DNA of 58,528 nucleotides from Candidatus Raymondbacteria bacterium RIFOXYA2_FULL_49_16 (GCA_001789205.1 MFYT01000040.1:1-58528), one strand, 5' to 3'. Shown: positions 1 to 7,802, numbered from the stretch's first letter. A program made the numbers and translations. The notes: generated from the sequence alone by a model not told the origin.

Positions 1-798
1 GGTAAACTGATGGGATACATACGGATAGAAACAAACGGGACCTCTGCGGATGAGCTATGGTATCTAATCGGCGCTAGATACTATGACCCGGAATTAGCAC
101 GGTGGATAAGTCCCGATCCAATCGGTGATTCAGTTACGCCAGGGTTATCACCTTATGTTTATTGTGTAAATGATCCTATCAATTTTAGAGACCCAACCGG
201 CCTCGCTCATGAAATATCTGCAGAAGAATGGGACTACAGAAATTCGCAAAACATGTGGGATCCATCAGGAGATGATTCTTATGATACATATATCCCGGAG
301 GAAGAGGTAAATAATTGGAGCAATAATTATAACAATCCTAGTTTGCTTGTAAGCGACTTTAATTATAAAATGCCACAAAATTTAGTAGAATCTTATTTAA
401 ATAATCAATTCGAATATCGACTCGGGCAATTAATGCAAATAAATCCAACCTATAAGACTGGTGGATGGGACTGTAGCGGAGTTGCTGGATATTTGGTGAT
501 GGGTCGTGATCCGAGCACTGGCAAGTTTTCCACGCAAGATTTACTACAAGGAAATGTGAATGGTGTTGGCCTTACCAAGGGACCGCTTCAAAATAGAGAT
601 ATGATTGCGTTCTATTATCTCGGTCGGAGTGGGAGGGAACAGCCGATTTCTGGGCATGTTGGAGTATATTACAAGGGTAATATTGTCGATATTACTGGGA
701 GCGCTAATTTGCAGGTACGGGAGTGGGATTCTTGGGTCAGGGGATATTATAACCTCGCAGAGAATCATCAATTTAACATATATCGCGTTAATGAATAG
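1..798 (+). CDS. Rhs-family toxin, C-terminal part, with NlpC/P60-like tip (5' end outside window)
   Basis: The frame is open to the first base, so this is the 3' end of a larger gene; residues are numbered from the ATG at 10. Residues 17-65 carry the Rhs core signature (GARYYDPELARWISPDP, then NDPINFRDPTGL), which marks the self-cleavage boundary before the variable toxin tip. The tip (about 70-262) contains WDCSG with Cys155, and SGHVGVYYKG with His216 followed by a polar residue (Asp227). This is the Cys-His pattern of NlpC/P60 peptidoglycan hydrolases and related amidases. The inferred role is a contact-delivered toxin acting on cell wall. The region is clearly richer in A+T than the rest of the window, suggesting transfer. 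The stop overlaps the next gene by 8 bp. The Rhs assignment is firm; the catalytic class rests on the two motifs. Confidence 0.85.
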   Translation, partial: GKLMGYIRIETNGTSADELWYLIGARYYDPELARWISPDPIGDSVTPGLSPYVYCVNDPINFRDPTGLAHEISAEEWDYRNSQNMWDPSGDDSYDTYIPEEEVNNWSNNYNNPSLLVSDFNYKMPQNLVESYLNNQFEYRLGQLMQINPTYKTGGWDCSGVAGYLVMGRDPSTGKFSTQDLLQGNVNGVGLTKGPLQNRDMIAFYYLGRSGREQPISGHVGVYYKGNIVDITGSANLQVREWDSWVRGYYNLAENHQFNIYRVNE

Positions 799-1594
799 AT
801 TGATATTTTTGATAATTGTGTTTTGTAGCGGCCTCTCATTTGCTGAGAGCTATAAAATACCTGTTGGTAAAAATAATGAGCAGGTGAATCTGAGCTTTGA
901 TGGGGCTTCATTTATTGGCATTCGGGATATCGAAATTGGAAATGAGAATATCTATATCCTTACAGAAAAATCGGTTAAGGTGTTTAAAAAGAATGGCGGT
1001 TTCGTATCTGAAGTCAAATTGGACTCAGTGCGGTTCTGCGGACTTGCGCTCTATCGGGCAGATACTCTTGCGATGGTTGTAAATCAAAAGGGACTATTTC
1101 AGGTTCGAATTTATCGGATTTGTTCCACTGATAGCGTTTTATTGATTGGTGCTTACCCTTACGAATATCGCTTTTTTGATTCTACACGACCATTATTTAT
1201 TGATGGGAATAAATTAATAATACCGGTGATGTATCCAAAACCAATGGATCGGGGTATCTTGGAGTATGATTTGAGTAAAAAAGAATACGGCAGATCGATA
1301 AAGTGGCATGACTATATTAAGGAAAATTTTGTGATGGTGCAAGATTTGGAATTTAAGTATATCGATGGTCGTTGCGAAAATACGCTTGTATATTCAAAGA
1401 TGAATCTCGATGGCAATTTGGAAATATTCTGTTTAGATGTCAATGAGAATAAAAAATCAAATATATTGATCCAACAGAAAAAATACGGTCAAGCATTAGG
1501 TGTGCCAAATAAAATTAATTGCTCAAAGAATTGCTATTGCTATTGGGGTATAGTGAAAGAATCTTTAATTATAAGTGAACTCCCCTTAAAATAG
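791..1594 (+). CDS. Secreted protein, probable immunity protein for the Rhs toxin
   Basis: This is a 267-residue protein whose ATG lies inside the last codons of the toxin gene (ATGAATAG overlap), so translation is probably coupled. The N-terminus MNRLIFLIIVFCSGLSFA is a clear Sec signal peptide, placing the product in the periplasm. That is where an NlpC/P60 toxin would attack. The body has short repeated beta-rich segments (IEIGNENIYILTEKSVKVF, then LDSVRFCGLALYRADTLAMV), resembling a beta-propeller of the 6-bladed type, but I recognise no named family. The immunity role is inferred from gene order, overlap and export. An in-frame ATG at 605 would extend the protein upstream through the toxin gene; it is rejected because it would bury the signal peptide. 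Base composition matches the AT-rich toxin gene. Confidence 0.7.
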   Translation: MNRLIFLIIVFCSGLSFAESYKIPVGKNNEQVNLSFDGASFIGIRDIEIGNENIYILTEKSVKVFKKNGGFVSEVKLDSVRFCGLALYRADTLAMVVNQKGLFQVRIYRICSTDSVLLIGAYPYEYRFFDSTRPLFIDGNKLIIPVMYPKPMDRGILEYDLSKKEYGRSIKWHDYIKENFVMVQDLEFKYIDGRCENTLVYSKMNLDGNLEIFCLDVNENKKSNILIQQKKYGQALGVPNKINCSKNCYCYWGIVKESLIISELPLK

Positions 1595-2147
1595 TTATTT
1601 GCCCCGTTTTCCGAACCGCCCCAAGTCTGTTCATTCCGCTTCCGGCTTCATTCTCGTTACAGTGTGTCTTGAAAAATCATCATCAACTTACAGGTGGAAG
1701 TCCTGCCATGGAAAGAACCAGATCGCCATGTAGCCAGTCCCCAGTGTCCTGACGCGAGTTGGGATGCTGAAGCGGGATACTGGCAAGATAGCAGCCCGTA
1801 ACATAAAGTGAATCCTGCAGCGTCGTTATGATGTATAGAGGCAGTCGAGCCGCTTGTAAACGGCGAAGACCATGGAAAAGGCGGTGAATCTGGAAAACAG
1901 CCTTGAAGGAGCCTCCGGCGTAAGGGGAGCGGGACGCTATGACAGTGATGGATGAAACAAGAGAGGTCTCACAGGGTCATGGGTAAATATCAAACATGTA
2001 AGCCGTGGTATAAGCCGATAGGCGAAAACCATGGCAATGTCCTGTGAGAAGTCGGAGGAGGCCATAGTACCAATGATAGTAAGGACAAAAGAACCTTGCT
2101 TAGGGAAGGGTCTCTGCTTCAACACAGTTTGCGTAAGGAGGTAAGTG

Positions 2148-3458
2148 ATGGTGCATGCCATACAAGGCCAACAACACCAGTTAAAATCACGAGAACTGCA
2201 GCGCAAACTATATCGAGCAGCCAAGCAGAATCGTGAGAGGCGATTCCATGCACTGTATGACCGAATCTGCCGGTCCGATATACTCCGGCGGGCGTGGGTC
2301 GAAGTGCGTGCAAACGGCGGTGAGGGAGGTATTGACGGACTAACGATACAAAATATCGAAGAGAACGGCGTTGCCTCTTTTCTTGAGGGGATAGGCGAAG
2401 AATTACGGATGGGGAATTACCATCCGCAACCCGTACGGAGGGTGTATATACCCAAGCCGGACGGGCGAAAGCGTCCTCTGGGAATACCGACTGTTCGCGA
2501 CAGGGTAATACAGCAAGCGTGTCGGATTGTGATAGAACCGGTGTTTGAAGCGTCTTTCGAGGAGTCTTCCTATGGATTCAGACCAAGACGCAGCGCCCAA
2601 CAGGCGGTTACGGAAGTTAAGAAGAATCTGATGTGTAATTGGTTTGTGCTTGATGCAGACATTGAAGGATTCTTCGATAATATCAACCATGCAACACTTA
2701 TGGGGCTTGTGGCCAGGCGTATCTGCGACAGGCGAGTGCTAAAGCTGATACGAAAATGGCTCACAGCCGGAGTTGTGGACGAAGGTCGATATTCCAAAAC
2801 CGGCAAAGGAACGCCACAGGGAGGGGTAATAAGCCCTTTACTGGCAAACATCTACCTGCACACGCTGGACCGCTACTGGACATTGGAATGCGCGCATCTG
2901 GGAAAATTGTATAGGTATGCGGATGATTTTGTGATCGTATGCAGATCCCGCGATCAAGCGGATGAAGCAAGACGTAGAATAACCGTAATACTGGAAAAGC
3001 TCAAGCTTACCCTTCATCCTGAAAAGACCCGCATTGTAGATACACGGGATGAGGGCTTTAATTTTCTTGGATTCTATTATCGTAAATGCCATAGCAAGAA
3101 AAACGGAAAGCTTTATCCTTATATGTGGCCAAATACCAAGGCTATGAAAACCGTCAGGCAAGGAATCAAAGCATGGACGGAGAGCCGTATACAACAGTTG
3201 TCGTTGCTTGAAGTAGTTGACAGACTCAACGAAGTCATTAGAGGCTGGCGCAATTATTTTGTAACTGGCAACTGTTTCCGGCAATTCAAATTGCTTGATC
3301 GCTATGTCTGGTGGCGAATCCGGAAGTTTTTCTTACGGAAACTTGGTGGTAGGTCGCGAAGGGCGGGTATTCGTTTTAACGGCTGGTATAGACAGTGTCG
3401 AATTACGCGATTCCTAGCGCCTCATTACATAATCAAGATTGGTGAAAGCTGCCGCTGA
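2148..3458 (+). CDS. ltrA: Group II intron reverse transcriptase/maturase
   Basis: This is a 436-residue intron-encoded protein. ATG 2148 is chosen because AAGGAGG ends 6 bases before it. The reverse transcriptase domain spans about 50-320, with [38 protein letters not shown] and the catalytic YADD at 257-260. A maturase (X) domain follows, with RGWRNYF in the thumb-like region near residue 365. The protein ends soon after, so no HNH endonuclease domain is present; mobility would rely on endonuclease-independent insertion. The gene is uninterrupted with all key residues present, so the element may still be active. It promotes splicing of its host intron and reverse transcription at new target sites. 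Confidence 0.95.
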   Translation: MVHAIQGQQHQLKSRELQRKLYRAAKQNRERRFHALYDRICRSDILRRAWVEVRANGGEGGIDGLTIQNIEENGVASFLEGIGEELRMGNYHPQPVRRVYIPKPDGRKRPLGIPTVRDRVIQQACRIVIEPVFEASFEESSYGFRPRRSAQQAVTEVKKNLMCNWFVLDADIEGFFDNINHATLMGLVARRICDRRVLKLIRKWLTAGVVDEGRYSKTGKGTPQGGVISPLLANIYLHTLDRYWTLECAHLGKLYRYADDFVIVCRSRDQADEARRRITVILEKLKLTLHPEKTRIVDTRDEGFNFLGFYYRKCHSKKNGKLYPYMWPNTKAMKTVRQGIKAWTESRIQQLSLLEVVDRLNEVIRGWRNYFVTGNCFRQFKLLDRYVWWRIRKFFLRKLGGRSRRAGIRFNGWYRQCRITRFLAPHYIIKIGESCR

Positions 3459-3471
3459 ATGTGTTGTCGGT

Positions 3472-3562
3472 AAGCCGTATGAGGGAAAACTTCACGTACG
3501 GTTTGATGTGGCGGGAGTTGGCACGGACTCGAAAGAGCACCGACCAGCTCTCGACCCTCCTA
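3472..3562 (+). ncRNA. Group II intron domains V and VI
   Basis: Domain V: AAGCCGTA (3472-3479) pairs with TACGGTTT (3497-3504) around the usual GAGGGAAAACTTC loop region. AGC at 3473-3475 is in the position of the catalytic triad. Domain VI: GGGAGTTGG (3513-3521) pairs, with wobbles, with CCAGCTCTC, and an inner CTC-GAAA-GAG hairpin caps the stem. The intron 3' end follows directly. Confidence 0.75.
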
Positions 3563-3689
3563 ATCTGCGCAATATGCCCATTGCACAGCCGCCCCGCGAA
3601 CGGGTCGAGCCAAGTCCCTGATGCATGGGTCTCACTATCGTCATATTGCGAAGATTCATGTAAACTTGTGGCTAATACAAAATCAGTGA

Positions 3690-3722
3690 AGGCCTTAGTC
3701 CGCCTGAGGCGGACGGAGGCCT
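3690..3722 (+). repeat. GC-rich nested palindrome (REP-like)
   Basis: GTCCGCC (3698-3704) and GGCGGAC (3708-3714) form a 7-bp stem with a 3-base loop, nested inside two AGGCCT sites (3690-3695 and 3717-3722). It lies in the otherwise empty stretch 3565-3761 between the intron and the PIN module. Apart from this hairpin I see nothing coding there. Confidence 0.5.
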
Positions 3723-3761
3723 GAACGGACAGGGAGCCCTTGGAGCGAATGAGGGAAAGGA

Positions 3762-3932
3762 TCAACTACCATGAACGGGTTCACACTTGGCCATACGGCA
3801 TTCAATGCCCAGAGCGCGGCAGGCGCTGTCATTAATGAATTTCACCTGCTGGTTACGCGGAATTTTATTCAGTTCTTCCTCGAAGGTTACCCGCCATTCC
3901 AATACTTCTTCAACAGCTTTTCCGGAAATCAT
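3762..3932 (-). CDS. Small PIN-partner protein, second copy
   Basis: This is a 56-residue reading frame on the minus strand, starting MISGKAVEEVLEWR. It aligns over its length with the partner protein encoded at 4091-4276: GKAVEEVLEWRVTFEEELNK matches GKALEEVWEWRAAFAKELEK, and QVKFINDSACRALGIECR matches RVKYINDKAEKLCRQYGINCR. Its start codon overlaps the stop of the truncated PIN copy by the same ATGA arrangement as in the intact pair. The frame is intact although its toxin partner is truncated, so it could still act as an antitoxin. The function is inferred only from pairing with a PIN protein. Confidence 0.75.
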   Translation of the reverse strand: MISGKAVEEVLEWRVTFEEELNKIPRNQQVKFINDSACRALGIECRMAKCEPVHGS

Positions 3933-4075
3933 AATGCAGACGCATCAGGTTTAATGATGAATTTGTGCGGAGTGCTGATATCGATAATCCGATCATGTCT
4001 GCAGTTGAAATTTATCGCATCGAAACCGTCAATGCGGCTGTCTTTTACGAGGCCGTTATTGGGGCGGGTATCCAT
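3929..4075 (-). pseudogene. 5'-truncated PIN-domain gene fragment
   Basis: This encodes about 48 residues matching the C-terminal end of the PIN protein at 4273-4770. GLVKDSRIDGFDAINFNCRH aligns with HLVNDRKIDGFNAINIRNGY, and IIDISTPHKFII aligns with VVDITTPHRFLL. Homology stops close to the stop codon of the intact partner gene (4091). The first two thirds of the duplicated gene, including its catalytic acidic residues, are therefore missing. The pattern suits tandem duplication of the two-gene module followed by deletion, or recombination between related modules. An ATG at 4075 could still initiate a short peptide. Confidence 0.75.
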
Positions 4076-4090
4076 CGTATGCCTTGCGTA

Positions 4091-4276
4091 TCAGGTATGT
4101 GCTGGCTCTTTCTGTGCTGGCTTCCTGCAATTAATCCCATACTGACGGCATAGCTTTTCAGCTTTATCATTTATATACTTGACTCGCTCGTTTTCCGGGA
4201 CTTTTTCGAGTTCCTTGGCAAAGGCTGCACGCCATTCCCAGACTTCTTCGAGCGCTTTTCCGTAATTCATACTCAA
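4091..4276 (-). CDS. Small PIN-partner protein (putative antitoxin)
   Basis: This is a 61-residue, charged, probably helical protein (EEVWEWRAAFAKELEKVP, then NERVKYINDKAEKLCRQYG). Its start overlaps the stop of the PIN gene by 4 bp (ATGA, 4273-4276), so the two are co-translated. Gene order is toxin first, the reverse of classical VapBC. I see no standard DNA-binding fold at this length, and the family is not one I can name. A second copy at 3762-3932 supports it being a real, conserved partner. The antitoxin role is inferred from gene pairing. Confidence 0.75.
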   Translation of the reverse strand: MSMNYGKALEEVWEWRAAFAKELEKVPENERVKYINDKAEKLCRQYGINCRKPAQKEPAHT

Positions 4277-4770
4277 TCCTCCTGTTCCGTCTCCAATAGA
4301 AATCTGTGTGGGGTCGTGATATCGACAACCAGATCATACCCATTCCGGATATTGATGGCGTTGAAACCGTCAATTTTTCGGTCATTAACCAAGTGTGTAA
4401 AATTGAAACTTACAATATGCCGGATATTGTAAATCGTTGCCAGCGCTACCTGCGCACAATCACGATATACCCGCAAAGGTGTGTTACTCACATACATGGC
4501 GGCTAGATATTGGCGGGCCAAGGCCTCCGCCTCACTGTTCATATCCAGAATTACAGGCTGATATCGGTTGATGTGATCGACCAATCTCTGAAACCTTACC
4601 TTGTCCGGGGTAACGCTGATTTCATCAATGACGATATTCGAGATGTACGGCTCATAAATGCCGGCACTTACAATTTTAAAGAATTTATCAGATGTCTCCC
4701 GCCATTCTGGACGGTCGTCATGTTCCAGCTGGTTCCATACAGACGTTTCGATGTATAACTTCTTTCTCAT
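4273..4770 (-). CDS. PIN-domain protein (putative ribonuclease toxin)
   Basis: This 165-residue protein has the PIN-domain layout: the first strand KLYIETSVWNQ with an acidic residue (Glu8, where many PIN proteins have Asp), an acidic residue in helix 3 (VIDEIS), YRDCAQVALATI, and a late HIVSFNFTHLVN motif. It belongs to the KLYIETS-type PIN proteins found next to small partner proteins. Its inferred activity is metal-dependent RNA cleavage. It is the first gene of a two-gene operon with the small protein at 4091-4276. There is no Shine-Dalgarno, and the predicted -10 box ends only 4 bases before the ATG, so the mRNA may be leaderless. Confidence 0.85.
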   Translation of the reverse strand: MRKKLYIETSVWNQLEHDDRPEWRETSDKFFKIVSAGIYEPYISNIVIDEISVTPDKVRFQRLVDHINRYQPVILDMNSEAEALARQYLAAMYVSNTPLRVYRDCAQVALATIYNIRHIVSFNFTHLVNDRKIDGFNAINIRNGYDLVVDITTPHRFLLETEQED

Positions 4771-4773
4771 GTG

Positions 4774-4802
4774 TGTATAATAAAATACATTTTATCTGCC
4801 AA
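4774..4802 (-). promoter_or_regulatory. Promoter of the PIN module with operator-like palindrome
   Basis: On the minus strand, TTGGCA (4797-4802) and TATACA (4774-4779) are 17 bases apart. The spacer holds a perfect palindrome, ATAAAAT-GT-ATTTTAT (4780-4795). A repressor bound here would block RNA polymerase, which would fit autoregulation of a toxin module. Confidence 0.55.
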
Positions 4803-4902
4803 GGAAGGGTAGGAAAGTGTCGCATTGTCTTGACAACAACCCATGTATATAGGCATATTACTAAATGGAACCTCTAAAAATTAGCTTTTAAAAAGAAAAA
4901 GC

Positions 4903-4931
4903 TTGACACGGAGCCACTTTTATACTATATT
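4903..4931 (+). promoter_or_regulatory. Sigma-70-type promoter ahead of a transposase fragment
   Basis: TTGACA (4903-4908) and TATATT (4926-4931) are separated by 17 bases, close to consensus. The promoter lies 43 bases before the ATG of the truncated IS5-type frame, which has its own GGAGG. Confidence 0.55.
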
Positions 4932-4974
4932 CTAGTCCGGTAAAATCGTATTTCACCCGGACTGGAGGTAATTC

Positions 4975-5160
4975 ATGGGTCAGTTGAGCATTTTTACAGT
5001 GGAAGACCGTTACGCCGCCATCAGCAAATGCGGTGACCCGCTCGAAAAGCTGGATAAAGTCATACCGTGGGAGGAATTTCGGCCATTGTTGAACAATGCT
5101 TTGAAGAAAGAACACTGAAGCTGGCCGCAAGCCTTTCGATTACGTTGGCATTATCATGAA
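4975..5160 (+). pseudogene. IS5-family transposase, N-terminal fragment
   Basis: The frame from ATG 4975 (preceded by CTGGAGG) reads MGQLSIFTVEDRYAAISK, then GDPLEKLDKVIPWEEFRPLL, and stops at 5118. This is the typical N-terminus of one IS5 transposase group (LSKLGDPLERLN..IDWEIFRPLL). Just after the stop, the +1 frame reads AGRKPFDYVGIIM from 5120, matching the next conserved block (AGRKPYD). A single frameshift therefore separates the two blocks. Nothing of the DDE catalytic domain remains, so this is a dead remnant. Whether the 47-residue peptide is still made is unknown. Confidence 0.7.
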
Positions 5161-5340
5161 TTGTTGGCGAATGCAGTGTATGATGGAAAATTCCTCTTGT
5201 ACGGTTTTGCCATAACTTATTATGTACTCCCGGTGGTCTTCCTGCGTACAATGTTGCCGAACAGCGGATAGAATTATGATGAGGCATATAAGCTGATTGA
5301 AAGAGAGGCTAAAAAGAAGGAAATTTTAAAACTTTTGTAG
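5158..5340 (+). pseudogene. Possible degraded coding remnant
   Basis: One frame reads ELLANAVYDGKFLLYGFAITY, then a hydrophobic stretch YYVLPVVFLR, a TAG at 5269, and a charged tail NYDEAYKLIEREAKKKEIL ending at 5340. The hydrophobic-then-charged composition suggests the end of a membrane protein interrupted by one stop, but I cannot match it to a family. It may be chance. Confidence 0.25.
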
Positions 5341-5370
5341 GTTACAGTATTTCTCTCATGAAAGGGTTCT

Positions 5371-6138
5371 ATGGATAACCAGTTGTTCGATCTCACCGGA
5401 AAAGTGGCGCTTGTCACCGGGGCTGCCGAAGGCATTGGCTTTGCACTTGCCTGCGGTCTTGGAGAGGCAGGGGCCAGGGTGGTCATTTCGGGCCGCAGCA
5501 AGGAACGGCTCCAGCATGCAATCTCGAAGCTCACTGCTGAAGGGCTTGCAGCGTCCGGCCACCGGTTCAGCGTGGCAAGCGCTGCCGAGGTGCGGGCTGC
5601 CATACCGGCCATTGAAAAGGAAGTTGGCCCTATTGATATTCTAGTGAACAATGCCGGCATTCAAAGGCGGAGCCCCCTGGAACAGTTCAGCGAAGCCGCA
5701 TGGCGGGAAGTGCTTGACACTAACCTGACCGGTATTTTTCTGGTGTCGCAGCAGGTTGCCCGGGGAATGATCGAGAGGAAAACAGGTAAAATCATCAATG
5801 TGTGCTCGCTCATGTGCGAAGTGGCCCGGCCTACCATTGCGGCATACACTGCGGCAAAAGGAGGAGTGAAGCAGCTTACCAAGGCCATGGCAATTGAATG
5901 GGCCAAACACAATATCCAAGTGAACGGTCTTGGGCCAGGGTATATCCGTACTGAAATGAACCGGGCACTCACCGAGGATCCTCAATTCGACTCGTGGATC
6001 AAGGCCCGTACACCCATTGGCCGATGGGGTGAACCCGCGGACCTTGCCGGGACCGCTGTATTTTTGGCTTCCGCGGCCTCCAACTTTATCACCGGCCAGA
6101 TTATCTACGTTGATGGGGGTATTCTTGCCGCGCTCTAG
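5371..6138 (+). CDS. SDR oxidoreductase, gluconate 5-dehydrogenase-like
   Basis: This 255-residue classical short-chain dehydrogenase has a Rossmann motif TGAAEGIG (16-23), NNAG (93-96) and the catalytic set Ser146, Tyr159, Lys163 (YTAAK). The stretches QRRSPLEQF, NVCSLMCEVARPTIAAYTAAK and NIQVNGLGPGYIRTEMN are those of gluconate 5-dehydrogenases and the related 2-deoxy-D-gluconate 3-dehydrogenases. These interconvert 5-ketogluconate and gluconate with NADP(H), or 3-keto sugars acids with NAD(H). It is cytosolic. AAAGGG lies 6 bases before ATG 5371. No kinase or aldolase of hexonate metabolism is adjacent, so the exact substrate is open. Confidence 0.85.
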   Translation: MDNQLFDLTGKVALVTGAAEGIGFALACGLGEAGARVVISGRSKERLQHAISKLTAEGLAASGHRFSVASAAEVRAAIPAIEKEVGPIDILVNNAGIQRRSPLEQFSEAAWREVLDTNLTGIFLVSQQVARGMIERKTGKIINVCSLMCEVARPTIAAYTAAKGGVKQLTKAMAIEWAKHNIQVNGLGPGYIRTEMNRALTEDPQFDSWIKARTPIGRWGEPADLAGTAVFLASAASNFITGQIIYVDGGILAAL

Positions 6139-6176
6139 TATCGGCATTTGCTTGACGTAACAACTGTATTTTTCAA

Positions 6177-6206
6177 TTGAAACCCGCTTCCATTTTTTGC
6201 TATAAT
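6177..6206 (+). promoter_or_regulatory. Promoter of the URO-D-family gene
   Basis: TTGAAA (6177-6182) and TATAAT (6201-6206) are 18 bases apart. The boxes lie 30 bases before the GTG start at 6236, leaving a short leader with AGGAG. Confidence 0.55.
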
Positions 6207-6235
6207 CTTCTTATCTTTGTTCCATAGGAGTACTT

Positions 6236-7375
6236 GTGACTTCAAAGCAACGGGTTCTGGACACAGTAGAAGGCCGGATACCTGACCGCGTACCCATTGG
6301 CGAATTCGCCATAGATTCTGACACGGTTGAGAAGATCATTGGCCACGAGACCTATCTGCGCGCAAAGGCAAAGTCCCAGATAGCCTTTTGGGAAGGCAGG
6401 CACGACGAGGTCGCGGAAAGCTGGCGCAAGGACCATATTGAACTGTTCCGGAAACTCGAACTTGACATCATAACTTTTCCTATGTATACCTGGGATGTCC
6501 CCCGGCCAAGCGATGATCCGCCGCCGCGAAAGGTCGATGCCGCGACCTGGGAGGATACCCATGGCAGGGTCTTCAAATTTTCAGAGGCAACAGCGGATAT
6601 TACGTGCGTCAGTGATCCGGTTATGGACCGGAAGGTGTTTGCAAAAGAGGAATTTGAAAAAGAACCTGACCCGTCAGCCCCGGATAAACGTTCGCGGGCA
6701 ATACTAGATTCGGTCATCACTGTTTTTAAGAATGAAAAATTCATCATAGGACCTTCGGGCGGGGAAGTGGGCATTGTGCTTCTTGGCGGCATGGAACGGG
6801 GTATGGAGGAATTACTTACCAATCCCGAGGCTGTTTCCGCTGCAACAGCGTATTATCTGAAAAAACAAACCGCGGCTGATCCCCTGTGCATTCATCCTGA
6901 TTCAGACGCTATTATGTGGGGCCAGGACTTCTGTTTCAACAGCGGCCCATTTATCGATCCCGAGATGTTCAGACAGCTGTTTTTCGCGGCAAACAAGGAA
7001 CGGGTCGATACAATCCACCGGAAGCATGGAAAAAAAGTGTTCAAACATTGTTGTGGCAATACGCAGATACTCCTCGATATGTTCGTCGACATGGGCTACG
7101 ACGTCTACCAGTCAATCCAGCCCACTGCGGGCATGGATGTGTGCGCGGTGAAACGATCACACGGTCATAAAATAGGCCTTTGGGGCGGGGTTGCGCTCGA
7201 ACACCTGATCGGCGGTACCATGGACGATGTGCGGACCGATGTCAGGCGCGCAATGCAGTGCGCAAAAGAGGGCGGCAGGTTCATCCTAGGCGCCAGCCAT
7301 TCCATTGCCGTGGGCGCCAAGTACGACAATTATATGGCCATGATCGACGAATACTGGAAACATTGCAGCTATTGA
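6236..7375 (+). CDS. Uroporphyrinogen decarboxylase-family (MtaA/CmuA-type) protein
   Basis: This 379-residue protein starts at GTG 6236, preceded by AGGAG. Its N-terminus MTSKQRVLDTVEGRIPDRVPIG is the typical opening of URO-D-fold proteins outside haem synthesis. The C-terminal third has KVFKHCCGNTQILLDMFVDMGYDVYQSIQP and GLWGGVALEHLIGG, with GGRFILGASHSI near the end. Those positions carry the substrate or zinc-binding loop and barrel strands in methylcobalamin:CoM methyltransferases (MtaA/CmuA). There is no haem pathway gene nearby. The role could be methyl-group or corrinoid transfer, or an unknown decarboxylation. The HCCGN motif suggests thiolate metal ligands. It follows the SDR gene but has its own promoter. 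Confidence 0.8.
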   Translation: MTSKQRVLDTVEGRIPDRVPIGEFAIDSDTVEKIIGHETYLRAKAKSQIAFWEGRHDEVAESWRKDHIELFRKLELDIITFPMYTWDVPRPSDDPPPRKVDAATWEDTHGRVFKFSEATADITCVSDPVMDRKVFAKEEFEKEPDPSAPDKRSRAILDSVITVFKNEKFIIGPSGGEVGIVLLGGMERGMEELLTNPEAVSAATAYYLKKQTAADPLCIHPDSDAIMWGQDFCFNSGPFIDPEMFRQLFFAANKERVDTIHRKHGKKVFKHCCGNTQILLDMFVDMGYDVYQSIQPTAGMDVCAVKRSHGHKIGLWGGVALEHLIGGTMDDVRTDVRRAMQCAKEGGRFILGASHSIAVGAKYDNYMAMIDEYWKHCSY

Positions 7376-7448
7376 ATTCCTATGATCATTTAATCTATTT
7401 TAAAAATCAAACAGAAGTTAACCGTTCAACTTATCAAAAGGATGCATT

Positions 7449-7802
7449 ATGGCTGATAAATTAGAAGAACTTAAGAACATCCTTGTTGGCGACGAACTCC
7501 GTAAATTTGACACCAAATTTATGGAGTTCGGCGACCAGCTTAAAAAGATGTCTGAGAGTTCAAACAGTTCGCAAGTTGCGGAAAAGCTGAACACCATTAA
7601 GGCGGAGTCTGACGGAGAAATCGCCAAGGTGAACGATAAAATCGTCAAAATGCAGAAGAATATCGAAGCTGGTTTCTCGAAAATCGTCGATACCCTGAAC
7701 GGACAGTTCAAAAAACTCGAAGAAGATCTTGCGAAGAACAAGCAAGATCTCCAGGCCATCAGGGACAAATTCGACGGGTTCAAGAAACTCTTCGGTTCCT
7801 AA
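7449..7802 (+). CDS. Small coiled-coil protein
   Basis: This 117-residue protein is rich in Lys, Glu and Asp and has no signal peptide. From about residue 35 to 110 it has heptad-like hydrophobic spacing (VNDKIVKMQKNIEAGFSKIV, LNGQFKKLEEDLAKNKQDL), predicting a long coiled coil. AAAGGATG precedes the ATG by a few bases. I do not recognise a family; a cytosolic oligomer or scaffold is possible. A short inverted repeat starts at its stop codon, so it may be transcribed separately from the secreted gene that follows. Confidence 0.7.
   Translation: MADKLEELKNILVGDELRKFDTKFMEFGDQLKKMSESSNSSQVAEKLNTIKAESDGEIAKVNDKIVKMQKNIEAGFSKIVDTLNGQFKKLEEDLAKNKQDLQAIRDKFDGFKKLFGS

Larger units (their letters stand above)
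1662..3564 (+). mobile_element. Group II intron with maturase gene
   Basis: The 5' end GTGTGTC at 1662 fits the GUGYG start of group II introns. It is followed by the domain I-like motif GGTGGAAGTCCTGCC near 1695, by the maturase gene, and by a domain V hairpin at 3472-3504 and a domain VI stem. The 3' end is placed at CCTAAT near 3564, giving about 1.9 kb, normal for a bacterial intron whose protein lacks an endonuclease domain. It sits about 70 bp after the immunity gene and interrupts no recognisable gene. I see no clear terminator hairpin in the 5' exon. The 3' boundary is uncertain by a few bases, and the intron class was not assigned. Confidence 0.85.

Noticed and set aside
605-790. Upstream extension of the immunity gene within the toxin frame
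   Set aside because: It would bury the signal peptide and duplicate coding in the Rhs tip; the ATG at 791 overlaps the toxin stop as expected for coupled genes.
3439-3724. Short frames over the intron 3' end
   Set aside because: They coincide with domain V and domain VI structure and lack any family match.
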